DNA from: Calcarisporiella thermophila CBS 279.70
Taxonomy: Eukaryota; Calcarisporiellomycota
Reading direction: 5' to 3'
NCBI RefSeq assembly: GCF_041956535.1
Contig: NW_027192194.1
Span: 794,802 to 858,801 of the forward strand
Length of the DNA: 64,000 nucleotides
Both the position numbers and the translations under genes were made by a program. The notes below the pieces were generated by a model. The model saw nothing but the letters and a program-made list of their open reading frames with translations, was not told the origin of the DNA and made no database searches. Positions 46,400 through 57,708 of the stretch are shown piece by piece; positions within the stretch are counted from its first letter, which is position 1; each line of letters opens with the position of its first letter.

Positions 46400-46640
46400 A
46401 TCAAACACAACTAGCAGAGAAAACCAGACACAACAAGTAAAGAAAACCAGACACGACAGGTACGGCAAGCGGGGGATAGTAATGAGGGATAGTAACAATG
46501 GAAAGGCTGGGGGCGACAAGACAGAGGCAATACTAGAGGAAGAGCCAGACACGACAGGACGGAGAGAGTTATTGTAGTGAACCAGACTGGAAAAGACGGA
46601 TAATTCTGATAGAGAACATAGACACGACAAGCAAGGCACA
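46400..46640. repeat. Degenerate repeats with core CAGACACRACARG
   Basis: About seven imperfect copies of a roughly 22-bp unit with core CAGACACGACAGG or variants occur at about 46403, 46420, 46444, 46512, 46543, 46579 and 46618. Spacing is irregular. The minus strand reads as a low-complexity Cys/Ser/Leu frame, which is only a translation of the repeat. Confidence 0.6.
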
Positions 46641-46663
46641 GAATTAGTGAAGAATCCAGATAC

Positions 46664-46770
46664 TTTTTTTTGTGCTGGTGGGAGTTAAGGGATTCGAACC
46701 CGCGCCATCTCGATGGCACCGAGGAGCGCTTACCACTAGCTACTCCACCCTCCGTATGTTTTTTTTTTTT
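46664..46770 (-). mobile_element. tRNA-derived element with terminal T/A tracts (SINE-like)
   Basis: On the minus strand a tRNA-like module runs from about 46750 to 46675. It has an A-box-like block (46731-46742), a B-box GGGTTCGAATCCC (46701-46689), a D-arm-like hairpin and an anticodon-like stem-loop with GCC in the loop. The acceptor ends pair only with a bulge, so it is not a normal tRNA. It is followed by A8 (46671-46664) and bounded at the other side by a 12-nt T run (plus strand, 46759-46770). A tRNA-like head plus A-tail is the structure of a SINE. Its first 19 bp recur at the other edge of the assembly gap. Confidence 0.5.
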
Positions 46771-46988
46771 GATCAATCAATGGAAACTTTTTATTTAATT
46801 TCCATATATTACATGAAGTTAATGTCAATGGACTTAACATAACGAGATATAGATCCTTGATCGATAGGCGTGCAATCGATATGCGTGTATCGTAGTTGAC
46901 GTGAATAGCATGTACGTGAAACCAATGTAATCGTTGTACTTATCGTAAGGGCGATCTTTTCAATAATCAAGACTCAGCTTCTGATCAA

Positions 46989-47619
46989 NNNNNNNNNNNN
47001 NNNNNNNNNNNNNNNNNNNNNNNNNNNNNNNNNNNNNNNNNNNNNNNNNNNNNNNNNNNNNNNNNNNNNNNNNNNNNNNNNNNNNNNNNNNNNNNNNNNN
47101 NNNNNNNNNNNNNNNNNNNNNNNNNNNNNNNNNNNNNNNNNNNNNNNNNNNNNNNNNNNNNNNNNNNNNNNNNNNNNNNNNNNNNNNNNNNNNNNNNNNN
47201 NNNNNNNNNNNNNNNNNNNNNNNNNNNNNNNNNNNNNNNNNNNNNNNNNNNNNNNNNNNNNNNNNNNNNNNNNNNNNNNNNNNNNNNNNNNNNNNNNNNN
47301 NNNNNNNNNNNNNNNNNNNNNNNNNNNNNNNNNNNNNNNNNNNNNNNNNNNNNNNNNNNNNNNNNNNNNNNNNNNNNNNNNNNNNNNNNNNNNNNNNNNN
47401 NNNNNNNNNNNNNNNNNNNNNNNNNNNNNNNNNNNNNNNNNNNNNNNNNNNNNNNNNNNNNNNNNNNNNNNNNNNNNNNNNNNNNNNNNNNNNNNNNNNN
47501 NNNNNNNNNNNNNNNNNNNNNNNNNNNNNNNNNNNNNNNNNNNNNNNNNNNNNNNNNNNNNNNNNNNNNNNNNNNNNNNNNNNNNNNNNNNNNNNNNNNN
47601 NNNNNNNNNNNNNNNNNNN
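46989..47619. other. Assembly gap (631 N)
   Basis: A run of 631 undetermined bases. Both flanks hold the same 19-bp end of the tRNA-like element, so the gap is probably caused by repeats. Its true length is unknown. Confidence 0.99.
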
Positions 47620-47634
47620 ACACTAACCCTCCCC

Positions 47635-47653
47635 CTACTCCACCCTCCGTATG
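47635..47653. repeat. Second copy of the tRNA-like element's end
   Basis: CTACTCCACCCTCCGTATG is identical to 46740-46758, in the same orientation, on the far side of the gap. The sequence diverges right before it (47620-47634). Confidence 0.7.
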
Positions 47654-47725
47654 AATGTCGTGACTGCTATTTGAAAGTTCAAATTAAATAGATACATAAA
47701 TTGAAAAAAATCCGTGTCTCAGAAA

Positions 47726-47797
47726 GCCGTTGTAGTATAATGGTTAGTACATCACGTTGTGGCCGTGATGATCCCGGTTCGATTCCGGGCAACGGCA
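47726..47797 (+). tRNA. tRNA-His (anticodon GTG)
   Basis: A 72-nt cloverleaf: acceptor GCCGTTG/CAACGGC plus discriminator A, D arm GTAT...GTAC, anticodon stem TCACG/CGTGA with loop TTGTGGC (GTG at 47759-47761), and T arm CCCGGTTCGATTCCGGG. There is no intron. The base before position 1 is A, so the G-1 that marks tRNA-His must be added after transcription. A second gene with the same anticodon is at 63912-63983. Confidence 0.95.
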
Positions 47798-49025
47798 AAA
47801 GTTTTTGCCATTGTATTATCGATTTTTTGATGCATTTACAAATAGACTTTACTCCGTTCCATTTTTTAACTCACCACTGGGTATACCAAAAATAAGTATG
47901 ACTTGCTATTGACATAGGCGTTTACTACCACTGTCAAGTACTGTAACATGTTACATGTTACTTATATTTCTTTTGAGGTTTTTCACTTCATGTGGCTCCC
48001 GCCTCATAAATCTTGGTTTTCCAATCATAAGCTTTAGAGAGCCAATAGCAGCTGTATCCCACTAGCGACTAGGTCGGTAAATTTTTTTAGTGCAAAAATC
48101 GCTTGCCAGGGGAAATGCTAGAGTCCATGTATGCAAGTAAACTTGTATATCACTTCTTGTGCTCCGGTTAACTATGCTTGTGGTGAGTCTTTAGTAACAA
48201 GGCAACAAGGGTGTTTTAGGTACTATGATTGCTATATTAATATCAATATATATGTATGTATGTATATATGTATCGTGTATACGAATGCTTAACATAAAGG
48301 AAGGTGTTTTTTATATCCGAATGTTAAGGCATAACTCAACCACAAAGGCCATATCTTTTGTGATCAACATCGGTACGGTGAGATTGCAAGATTTTTCCAT
48401 TAACTCTATCAAAAGTGAAAAAATGCACTAGCCATCAAGTAAAAGAAAAATGAGAGATATAGTTTATCCCAGTATAATTGAGCAGTCAAACCAGCTGGTG
48501 TTATAGCATGCTAAATAACTAGGTCAAATTTCATTACATTTTGGCAAAAGTTTATCAACTAGATTGCTGAGGGATCTTGTTATCTCTTTAGTGCTACATT
48601 TATTGAGCAACATGTTGAGCATACTTTGGGCTTGCTTTAAGACCAATATTTGACCAATATTCCGCCGTCTAACACAAACAAATGATAAAAAAGCGTACAT
48701 TATAGTATCAAGACTTGGTTAGCATAATCTGCTGCCTGTAAGAGGCTCTATGTCAGTGGAGCATGAAATGGTTTTGACACACAGAATATCGCAAATGAAA
48801 GAGGAAAAAAAAAAAATAGTGAGAAAAAAAAAATAAAACAGTTTTCCATTTAAAATAAAATAAAAATTATCTTCTCGTTCCAGGAAAAAAAAAGTACACA
48901 CAATAGGTAAAAAGAAAAGATAAGAAATAAACATAGAATAAAAAGGCAATCTATATAAAAGAAGAAAAGAACAGTATTATTTATATAAGCAACAATATAA
49001 GAAAACAAATGGAACAATTTGCATT
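47798..49025. other. 1.2-kb AT-rich region without genes
   Basis: This contains short TATG-type repeats (about 48244-48270) and A-runs near the SAK1-like 3' end. No supported open frame. Confidence 0.5.
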
Positions 49026-51612
49026 TCATCCCGCAGGCACCCTTTTAACTACACCGCCACCTTCGCTTCCACCTCCCACAAGACCTCCCGTACTCACTCC
49101 TCCACCATTACCCCCGGAATTACCTCTCTGCGGCCCCGCGACAAACTCCACGGGCCCACTGCTTACCGTTGAGAAGGCGCTATACACCTGTGGAATTGGC
49201 CCTTCGTAGAACCCACTGCTCCGAGTCGTGCTATTTCCCTCTCCGCTACCTCGCTCAACCCTGCCTGTACTAGCACTGGCAGAGATGAAATCACTTTCGT
49301 CACTCTCCGAATAAGCGAAAGATCCTCGCGATGGTGGACCTATTAGCACTTCTTCCCGCACGAGAGCCGCGTCAAACCCACTCTCACTAGGGTATGCATA
49401 ACGTATATCGCCTTCATGTACTGCATCCCGATCCCATGCACTTAATCCAAACTCACTACGCCTTCTGGGGTATCCGGATCTATACCGTGTTCTCCCCGAT
49501 AATTCCTGGTCATGCTCATTAGCGTCATATACCACACCAAGGCCCGTAGGAACAGAAGCTCCAAACGGTCCAAATGCGGGCGAACTATGCGAGCTGCGCC
49601 CATCAGAGACAGTTGGAGCCATGAGTGGTGGATGAGGTTGTAGGGATCTGTAAGAATAGGTGGGGGAGGTAGGGATCGAAGGAGTGGCAGGGGAGGAGGG
49701 CGAGAGTGAGTTGAGTAGCTGGTTTGGCTGTCTCGGGGATGCATCTTGAGCAACCCAAAACATGGGGGAGCCTAGCGGAGCAGGTAATTGGGCTGAGGAA
49801 GAATGACTTCCGGAACCGATAGAGGTTGATTTGGAACGACGCCGAAGACTGCCAAAGCTCATATTGCTGAGGGATGTAGAGAGCTTACGGAACTGCTGCT
49901 TAAGTCGCCCCTTCATTTGAATAATGGGTGTAAATATTAAGTTTGAGAGAGTAACCAAAAGTAAATGAGATCTCTATATTTACAATGATAGTCACAGCAC
50001 TTTTCACTTCCTCCTCGGTCACCTCGGCGAGTTGATAACGTCGCGGATCAGTTTCCTCGATCCACTTTTGCGGATCCTCCAAATCCTGTGTTGTCCATGG
50101 GTGTCGCTGTTCAGAGGTATGTGCACATTAGAGGGGGAGTGCGAGACATACGAGAAGAAATAGATAAATATATATAACCCACCTTGATCTCATCAAGAGT
50201 AATTCTCTTCTCGGGATTCTTTTCTAATAGTCTCAGAAATAAATCCTCTAACTCCTCAGGGATTGGAATATCGCTGGGAAACTGCAATGGTTGGTTTGGG
50301 ATAATGTTGAACAGCTCGTATTCGGTCTCTGCAATGAACGGACATCGTCCAAAGACAAAGCAGAAAAGAGTTACCCCCAAGGCCCATATGTCTATTGCCT
50401 TGGTAATGCGTGGTCGAGAAATCGACGTGGAGGGCTGTTTCCTATGTGAATAATGTGAAGCGGGCTGTGAAGCAGTAGGAGGTAGGCCTGTAGCACTAGC
50501 TGCCGATGCGCTTGATCTTAAACTTGCGCTACTGTTATCGACTGAAATATCACCCATAAAGCATAGCTCTGGGGCAAAAAAAGCAGGGCTTCCCACTGTC
50601 TTGGCGAGCTCAAGATCATCTTGCCAGCTGGATTTTTGGTGGTCACTTAACACGCCGCTCATATGCTCATTAAAATACGAAACTCCGAAATCAGAGATTT
50701 TGACAATCCCTTCTTTAGTCATAAGCAGATTTGCGGGTTTAATGTCACGGTGGATAATGCCTTGGAAATGCACTATAATGCAAATAATCAGCGTTAGGGT
50801 AGTAGAAGGGATGGAGGTTGAAAATGAGGGTATTTTTACAGTATTGAAGACCTGCCACCACGTCTCTGAGTGCACGTCTAGATTGATCTAGCCGCAATAT
50901 GGGTTGGTCGTTCGAATCTTTCCAACGTATTTCACCTCCTTCTACATATTCCAATACTAAACAATAATTGAAATGAGCATTGAAGAAGAAAAACGGAACA
51001 GAAAGAGATATTGTCTTTTTTGTAAAACTTACCCATATATATTTTCCGCGTTGAGGGATCATCGATAACCTCTTTGAGCCGCACCACATTAGGATGAACG
51101 CATTTTTTCATAATAGCAATCTCACGTCTCACTTTCTGTTCATTGGTCATCTGGCTGATCCCTTTCCCCAATCGCCTTCTAGTCGTTCTGTCCACGATTT
51201 TAATAGCCTACATCAAAGGTCAAAATCAATTTTAAGCGAACCGCCCTGTAATCGTTTGAAAAAAAAATATGATGTAGACTAGATCACTTACACAGAGCTC
51301 GCCGGTTTCCACGTGTCGACCCAGTTTTACTTTCCCGTGGACACCGCGACCAATTTCACGGACTATCATGTAGTTATTAATTACCTTGTTGCCGGTGATG
51401 GTATCGTAAGTTTTGGTGATGGTGTTTGTCTCAACGACTTGATGCCGGGGAGGAGTGCCGGGGAGAGATGTATGGGAAGCTGTTTTCCGACGATATCGGT
51501 AGGAGCTCTGCGATTCATGGTGATCGGCAGAAGGCGGGACATGCATGGTGTGGCCACGGTGAAGTGCAGCCCCACCATCACCCCGCCCGGATAATTTAAG
51601 GCTGTAAGACAT
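49026..51612 (-). CDS. Snf1-activating / CaMKK-like kinase (SAK1, Ssp1 type)
   Basis: Six exons (51612-51292, 51207-51033, 50956-50840, 50772-50183, 50106-49984, 49910-49026) encode 736 aa. The kinase core begins near residue 80: MIVREIGRGVHGKVKLG, AIKIVDR, VLEYVEGGEI, IIHRDIKPANLLM and DFGVSYF. The activation loop has a long insert, then GSPAFFAPELCF, followed by DIWALGVTLFCFVFGRCPF. This is the group of yeast Sak1/Elm1/Tos3, fission yeast Ssp1 and animal CaMKK, which phosphorylate the activation loop of Snf1/AMPK. A Ser-rich basic tail starting GRLKQQFRKLSTSLSNMSFGSLRRRSKS follows. Inserts of Ser/Ala-rich sequence inside the kinase domain are typical of fungi. Confidence 0.9.
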
Positions 51613-52479
51613 AACTATTCAATCTTGCGGGTTGTTCCCAACCCCCCCGCTAGAAGAAAAGAGGTGTGATTAAGGTACAAGAGGTCAAGAGCCAATGATT
51701 GCAAAATCTCCTCTAGCTTGAGGTGATGGGAGAAAAATGGAGAGATTAATAAAAAGAGGAAAACCCAAAATCTAGCTTTGAAAATGAATCAATGAAGGTT
51801 GCAATTGAAAATAAAAAGATCGTAGAAAATGGCCCTTGTTCTCACTCATATCTAGCATATTTGCCCTGAAAAGGCGCAGCGCTAATCAATCTCCAAGACT
51901 ACGAGGTCGATGGGCACGTGTGGTTCGTACATGAGATTTTATTTTTGGGATCTTTTCACGTTCTTACCTGCACACCCAACAATGAACGAGAGGCTCATCT
52001 CGATGCGATAGTGCAAGCAAGAAAAGCCAGTCTTGGCGATTCGATTTCGATAATTCACTTGCTTGGGCGTATCCTCGATGCAATGCTTGCCATCGGGTCG
52101 CCTAGTCTTTGGGAGTCAGCGCATCCTCATCCTGTGATCAGACTCTCAAAGCTAGCCCGCTTTAGGAGGGGATTGTGGCCTAAATAATCTCCTGCTGATT
52201 GCCCTCGGCCTTTCTGAAATCGTAGCCTATTGCTCCATTTTGACTGCTCCATGATTCGCGTCTCGATTTTACAAGCTCGGTTCCACGTTCTATAATTACC
52301 TATTCACGCGTCTCTATTTCTTTGTTGGCCCAGAAAAAACTTGTTTACGCACTTTTGTTCGTCATTTTACGCGTCTTTTTCATTTTTTCCCTTTCTTTTA
52401 TAAACCCACCTAGCCTCAGATATTTGCCGTCTTATTTTTACTGTCATTGTATTCTTTGCCATTTATTTTTGACGGCAAC
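51613..52479. other. Divergent upstream region between SAK1-like and zinc-finger genes
   Basis: This 867-bp region contains a plus-strand frame at 51918-52187 without recognisable product, taken as chance. T-rich tracts at 52370-52470 precede the zinc-finger gene. Confidence 0.5.
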
Positions 52480-53085
52480 ATGGGTTTCAGTCTCAAACTA
52501 CCTTGCCCATACTGCAGCGAACGATTTTACATTCCTGACCGCTTGAAGTATCATATGGGAAGGAAGCATGGGGAGAAGCCTAGTCTTAGCCTCCAAATAA
52601 TTTGTACGCCTGGGTAAGGAGCTAAGCCCACATGCCAGTGGCCTTTCATTGTTTCGGTTTACAAAAATATAAAACTGACTATTTTTATGAGAAGCTACAC
52701 GGAGTGGGTGAAGAAGGGAGGCGTCCAAGAGATGTTAAAATCCCAAAGTTCTGAAATGACTCAAATGCAAACTCCACAGCAGAATCCTTATCTTGGCTAT
52801 CAACAGCCAGCAGCAGCCATGGTCTACCCACCTGCTCAACAAGTCGTGGGCAATCCTGCCACTTACGTACAATTTCCTGCTGGGGTGGCCTTTCAATCTG
52901 TTCAGCCCGGGCAGCAGCAGCAGCAGCAGCAGCAGCAACATCCGCAATTTGCATATGCTATCTATCAACAACCCATGAGTTTCTCCGCTTCCAACCTTAC
53001 TTCTCCTCCAACAGCTCCTCAGAATCCTATCTCAACGCAGAAGGAAACCAATGATCAAAGAAAAAGTTGGTGGCATTCTCCCTAA
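52480..53085 (+). CDS. C2H2 zinc-finger protein with Gln-rich tail
   Basis: Exons 52480-52613 and 52692-53085 encode 175 aa. One C2H2 finger lies at residues 9-30 (CPYCSERFYIPDRLKYHMGRKH, C-X2-C-X12-H-X4-H), followed by a segment ending SYTEWVKKGGVQEMLKSQ. The C-terminal half is rich in Gln, Pro and Ala and contains nine consecutive Gln. A single finger plus Q-rich region suggests a nucleic-acid-binding or adaptor protein; no target can be named. The intron has GTAAGG and a TATGAG acceptor; an alternative donor (GTACGC) exists 10 nt upstream. Confidence 0.65.
52912..52938 (+). repeat. (CAG)8-CAA microsatellite coding polyglutamine
   Basis: Eight CAG followed by CAA in the reading frame of the zinc-finger gene give nine Gln. 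It is prone to length variation. Confidence 0.9.
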
Positions 53086-54109
53086 ACACATTAATGGCAT
53101 ACTTGCAATTCCCTCCATACATACTAATGCCTTTGCTACAAATAACGCGAATTCTAACTGGTTTTCTAGATTAAAATTACGCAAAAGTGAGTTGCAGTTA
53201 TTCATCGCGCGCCCGTGGTTTTTTTTTATACATATTACTTAAAAATATCATAAAAGCTCCGTGTATATGAATATGCTCGTATTCTTTTAAATATCAATAT
53301 CGAAATCCATATCTATTATACAACCATCGAACCAATTTTATATTATGTTTTATTTTTCCTTTACTACAATAAAGTTCGTACACGTCTACTTCGGAAAGCA
53401 GCTTCCAAGCTTCATATTGTTTGCTATGTTTTGGATTTCGTGGTGTTGAGAGAAAGCATAATGTAAAATGATCCTTAGCACTGTACAAAAAGGATGACAA
53501 CGATCAGCCTGACTAAGGGCTTGGATTAGAGCTTTCCAGCCTATGTGAGAAGAGTGTAGGAAAGATCCAAGGAGGCATCCAACTTGCTCTTCCAGCTCAC
53601 GTTTGGAACGATGAGCAGCAATGGATAATAGTAGAGCGGCTGATAGAAATCAGCAGAACACCGGACATAGCTAACGAAATATCATGGAGAAGAGGAGAAC
53701 TGTATCCTGGCGCTAATGCCAAATCAGCTGACACACATGACAGTGTAGAGAGTTGTAATTACAGGACGGCAGCCGCAATACAGAATCCAATGAAAAGCGG
53801 GTTTCTAGCACAAGCCCAATCTCTCCGATTCCTAAACGCGAAATGCCACGCTACCTGCCCTCAAAATGCGCGCAGCCAATGGGAAGCAGTCTCGTGGTGG
53901 CCACATTCAATGCTAACACGAGCCCCCTAATTGGGAAAACGCGAAATTTTTCAAAAAAATTTTCAGTGCTATTTATTTCGCCCTTGTTTCTCATTTCCGC
54001 TCTCACCTGCTTTTCTTTTTTTTTTTCCCTTTTCGCTGCTTGTCTCTACAAAGCAAAATCGAATTTCGAAAACTTTTGAAAAGTTCGCATCCCTATAGCT
54101 AAATCGAGT
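53086..54109. other. 1.0-kb region with an ATG-less 138-codon open frame
   Basis: The plus-strand frame 53517-53930 is open for 138 codons but lacks an ATG near its start. Its translation is compositionally normal (for example LALPAHVWNDEQQWIIVERL). It may be a decayed gene, an exon or chance. The last 150 bp are the histone H1 promoter and leader. Confidence 0.35.
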
Positions 54110-54971
54110 ATGGCCGGAACCCCCAAGAAGAAAGCCACGAGCAAGACTGCTAAAGCAGCCTCCTCCTCTGCTCATCCCAAGGTATCCATCCGAAATTCTG
54201 CATTTTGTACGCTTTTCCCTCCAAACCTCACTCAATGCTCGCCTCAAGTATGAGGATATGATTAGGAGCGCCATTGTGAGCCTGAAGGAGCGCAAGGGCA
54301 GCAGGTAAATCCCAGTTTCTTGATTATTGGTGCCCCAACATTTTGCCTTGCGGTCAGCTGACCCGTTTGTGTTTTGGATTCTAGCCGTCAGGCCATTAAA
54401 AAATATATCCAACAGAATTTCACGGTTGGCGATAATTTTGAAATTAATTTCAAGCAGGCGCTGAAGCGAGGCGTAGGCAAAGGCGTCTTCTCTATGCCCA
54501 ACGGTAACTTCCACTTTCTCTACCACTACTGGAATTAAAAAAAAAAAAACTCGCTATATTGTTGATATCATGCAATTGGATTCGCCAATCAACTCTAACT
54601 GGACGGCTACTTTTCAACTTAGGGCCTAGCGGCACTGTAAAGCTGGCTAAACCAGAAAAGAAGGAGGAAAAGAAGGAGACCAAAGAGAAGACCTCTGAAA
54701 AGGTTTGGAACACATGATGCATTTCTTCAGTCTATTCAACGTGCTAGACCTTTTGTTTACCTTTTTCTAGAAGGCTGCTCCCAAGAAAGCAACCACTACC
54801 AAGGCTAAGAAACCAGCTACCAAGGCCGCTCCAGAAAAGAAAACGACCACAAAGAAAACCATAACTAAGAAGGCGGCTCCCAAGAAGTCCACCGAGAAGA
54901 AGCCTGCCGCCAAGAAGGCAGCTACGACAACAAAGAAGACCGCTGGAACAACGAAGAAAACTAAAAAATAG
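54110..54971 (+). CDS. Linker histone H1
   Basis: Five exons (54110-54181, 54249-54304, 54385-54503, 54623-54702, 54771-54971) encode 175 aa. A short basic N-terminal tail is followed by the winged-helix globular domain at about 25-98 ([31 protein letters not shown]...FKQALKRGVGKGVF...GPSGTVKLA). The rest is a Lys/Ala/Thr/Pro tail with PKK repeats. It binds linker DNA between nucleosomes. The chain ends at KKTKK. Unlike most animal H1 genes this one has introns and is not next to core histone genes in this window. Confidence 0.95.
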
Positions 54972-57218
54972 TTCCACTTTGCATTTAATTTTATCTTGTT
55001 TCCATGCCTCTTTATCGTCATGTACATTTTTTCTTTTCTTTTTTCCCCTCCTAAGTATTTGATCTAATTCTTGACACCGGGTGTCAGTATTCTTATTTTC
55101 TTTATTGCTTATGTAGGTTTTAGTGCTTGAAGTTTCTTTGTTCCTTGTTTTTTTTTTTTCAATATGGCTGTAAAATATAAAGTTAAGATCCACGATTCTT
55201 GTTCTCGGGTCTACTTCAAGTATTCCTAAGAATGATCTTACCAGACTGTAACTCCCATTCTCTTTCCACGAGCCCATTTAACTCTATCAAGTTTAGCCGA
55301 AAACCTTAGCAAGTTGACCAGTACTTTGAGGATACCTGCAGCTGCATACACATTCTGATATGAATAGGTGATGTAGCGGAGCTCATTCCAGTGGCAAAAA
55401 GAATCTATTTCTGCCTCCTGGCCGGGGGTGGCTAACATTAAGCCGATTGAATCTTTAGAAGGGCTGGCCAATAAAATATAAAGTCAATCCGGCCATAGGC
55501 CGAATGGTACATTTCATGGTTGGCAAGAGAAAGCGATTCATGATCCTATCAGCTAGTCATCTAGCTTCAGAGATTGCGTTGATACATACACAAGTGGATA
55601 ATCCAAATGCTTGCCCCGAATCATTGAATGCTTCAGTCACCACGAACCCTTTGGGCAATATACCTAGTTAGCCAGTCCATGGTTTAGTAAATTAATGATC
55701 CTTTGCCCTGGCGTGCTTCTTTAAAATGCTTGGGTGGCTTTCATTTGCAAAATGGTGTTCAACCAGATGGCCCTATAAAGATTGTGGTACTTGTTTTAAT
55801 TTCGCTTCTCCAATGGCCCAATGGGACGTATATTTGAGGTACTATTCTAGTTGACTTGCATGAGAATAGATCAGTTTCAACCTCGGGCAAGCAAGAATAT
55901 TCAAAAGTCAGCGTTTCTGTATATCATGTTGAGAGCGAAAATGGGCTTGAGGTCTGAGCTCTGCATGGATGCAGGGTTGTCCATTTAAACAGGCTGGACA
56001 ACCACTTCACCATGAGCTCTTCCCCTCCCCAGCCGGAACCTTTTCCTCTAACCTTACACACTCCCTGGGCTTTTTCAAATTTTACCCACAATGCACCCGC
56101 AATGGCTCATCCCGTTTGCAAGGTTTCTAATCCAACATATTCTATCTTTAGCCTGCTCTAATCGAAGAGATAGCTGATGCTGGAGAAAGTAAGGTGGTGG
56201 TTGTCTTTATTAAGGCAAGCAATTTGTGTAGCCTTATTCCTCAAAGCTTGGCTGATTAAGCTTATCACCCCTTCTCCCGCTTTAAATTAGCTCTTGCCCC
56301 CTTGAAAAGAGTCTGAAATTAATTAGTACAAAGATTACACACTCCTTTACGGCCAATCCCCCTTGGAGGAGGTTGGCATGGAAATTAGAGCGCTTGTATG
56401 GAATCCTTACGCTTTTTTTTTCTCTTGAGTCTTTAAATACAAAGTGTGCTACTAGAAGCCCATCATAATTGGACCTAAAAAAGGAGAGCGTGAGGGAAAT
56501 AAAACCATTCAGAGGATGTGGCCAGCGTTTAGTCTGAGATTACCGAGAAATGAGTTTCAAGTAAGATGACCTGGATTAGCGACTTAGAGTTTCATGGTAA
56601 AGTGACAAGCATTAACTTTGTGCTATGTCCGAGTTCTATATTTATAGTCCGGGTTATAAATAAGAGAGTTTTAAAAGAGGCTTTTCTAGAATAATTTCAT
56701 TTGATACTTGGCAATTAAAAAAAGGTTTCACAAAACATCACTTTATGCAAGTGATTAAGTTCCCTTTCATACATCCAGAGAATGTAAAGAGAGCTGGAAC
56801 GAGGTAAAGAGCAGATAAAACTTCTACCCCCCAATGGAATCGTGGCGACTCGTACAATTTATAATGTTGCCACTAGACGATCAAATGAAGCCTTCCTCCT
56901 TTTCATGATATAGGGTTCCCCATGTCACACATGCTTTGGCCATTTTTAACTATAGCAAAGCGTGTGGTCAAGTTTTTCTTATCGCGCTATTACACAAAGC
57001 AAGTAGATTGATGACCCATAACTATATAATCCTTTACATTCCCTCCCAACTTTTTCTTCCTCAGATTATTGTGATTTAAAGAGGGAATTGATTTCTACTC
57101 TTCTATCAACCCATCCAAAGGCCAGGAGCTTTTCTTCTTTCCCCTTCCCACAGGATTGTTCTCTACTCACTCCCGACCCCATTCCTTTGCAAACTATCAC
57201 TCTGCCATTCTTCTTGTT
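54972..57218. other. 2.2-kb intergenic region
   Basis: The region has the H1 3' UTR at the left and the promoter of the small membrane protein at the right (CT-rich tract about 57040-57150). No long frame, RNA gene or clear repeat was found between. Confidence 0.5.
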
Positions 57219-57546
57219 ATGTCACCCACTCATACATATCCCTCAGGTCACCATTCGAATCACAAGCCAAGGCAAGCTTTTAGATTACATCCAAACAGCA
57301 TAAAGAAGAAGATCAAGCCCCCTCCCCTAGTTATCAATCATGATTGGGAAAACTGTTATAATGGTAGGTCTGAATCTCAAAGCCAACTCAACCTGCACTA
57401 CTCATTTCCATTTCAATGTAGATGAGCTTGCATTGCATAGAAGGCAAACTAAAAGATTTCGCGTAACATGTGTCGTGTTTCTCCTGATGATGGCCCTGCT
57501 TCTGCTGTTATGTTTCGCATTATTGTCTCCAGTGGTACGTAGCTGA
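57219..57546 (+). CDS. Small predicted C-terminally anchored membrane protein, 89 aa
   Basis: Exons 57219-57363 and 57422-57546 join in phase. The N-terminal 50 residues are basic and Pro/His-rich (KPRQAFRLHPNSIKKKIKPP). RRQTKRFR precedes one hydrophobic segment (VVFLLMMALLLLLCFALLSPV) at the C-terminus, as in tail-anchored proteins. Both intron borders fit (GTAGGT...GTAG). I do not recognise the family. An alternative 3' splice (GTACGT donor at 57537) would change only the last residues. Confidence 0.45.
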
Positions 57547-57708
57547 CGCGAAATAAAAGTACTCCCCTCGTTCCTTGAACTAAATGCAGTACCCCTCTAG
57601 ATTTTAAAATTCCAAGGTCGATCTTACAAAAGAAACGGCTCAGTCGATGTTTCATCTCGCTCATTCTGTGTACTACACATTTTTTGCACTCCATCTGCAT
57701 CATCCTTC

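Noticed and set aside
46675-46750. Functional tRNA-Gly (GCC loop) on the minus strand
   Set aside because: Acceptor and T stems pair imperfectly and the spacing is off, so it is listed as a tRNA-derived element instead.
46376-46776. Cys/Ser/Leu-rich minus-strand frames suggesting a secreted protein
   Set aside because: They are translations of degenerate DNA repeats and the tRNA-like element, not a conserved protein.
49009-49209. Pro/Leu-rich plus-strand frame
   Set aside because: Antisense of the SAK1-like C-terminal Gly/Ser-rich tail.
51918-52187. 89-codon plus-strand frame upstream of the zinc-finger gene
   Set aside because: No recognisable domain and no supporting splice structure; lies in a divergent promoter.
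54767-55277. Minus-strand hydrophobic frames over histone H1
   Set aside because: They are the antisense of Lys/Ala-rich codons, which read as Phe/Leu/Gly/Val.
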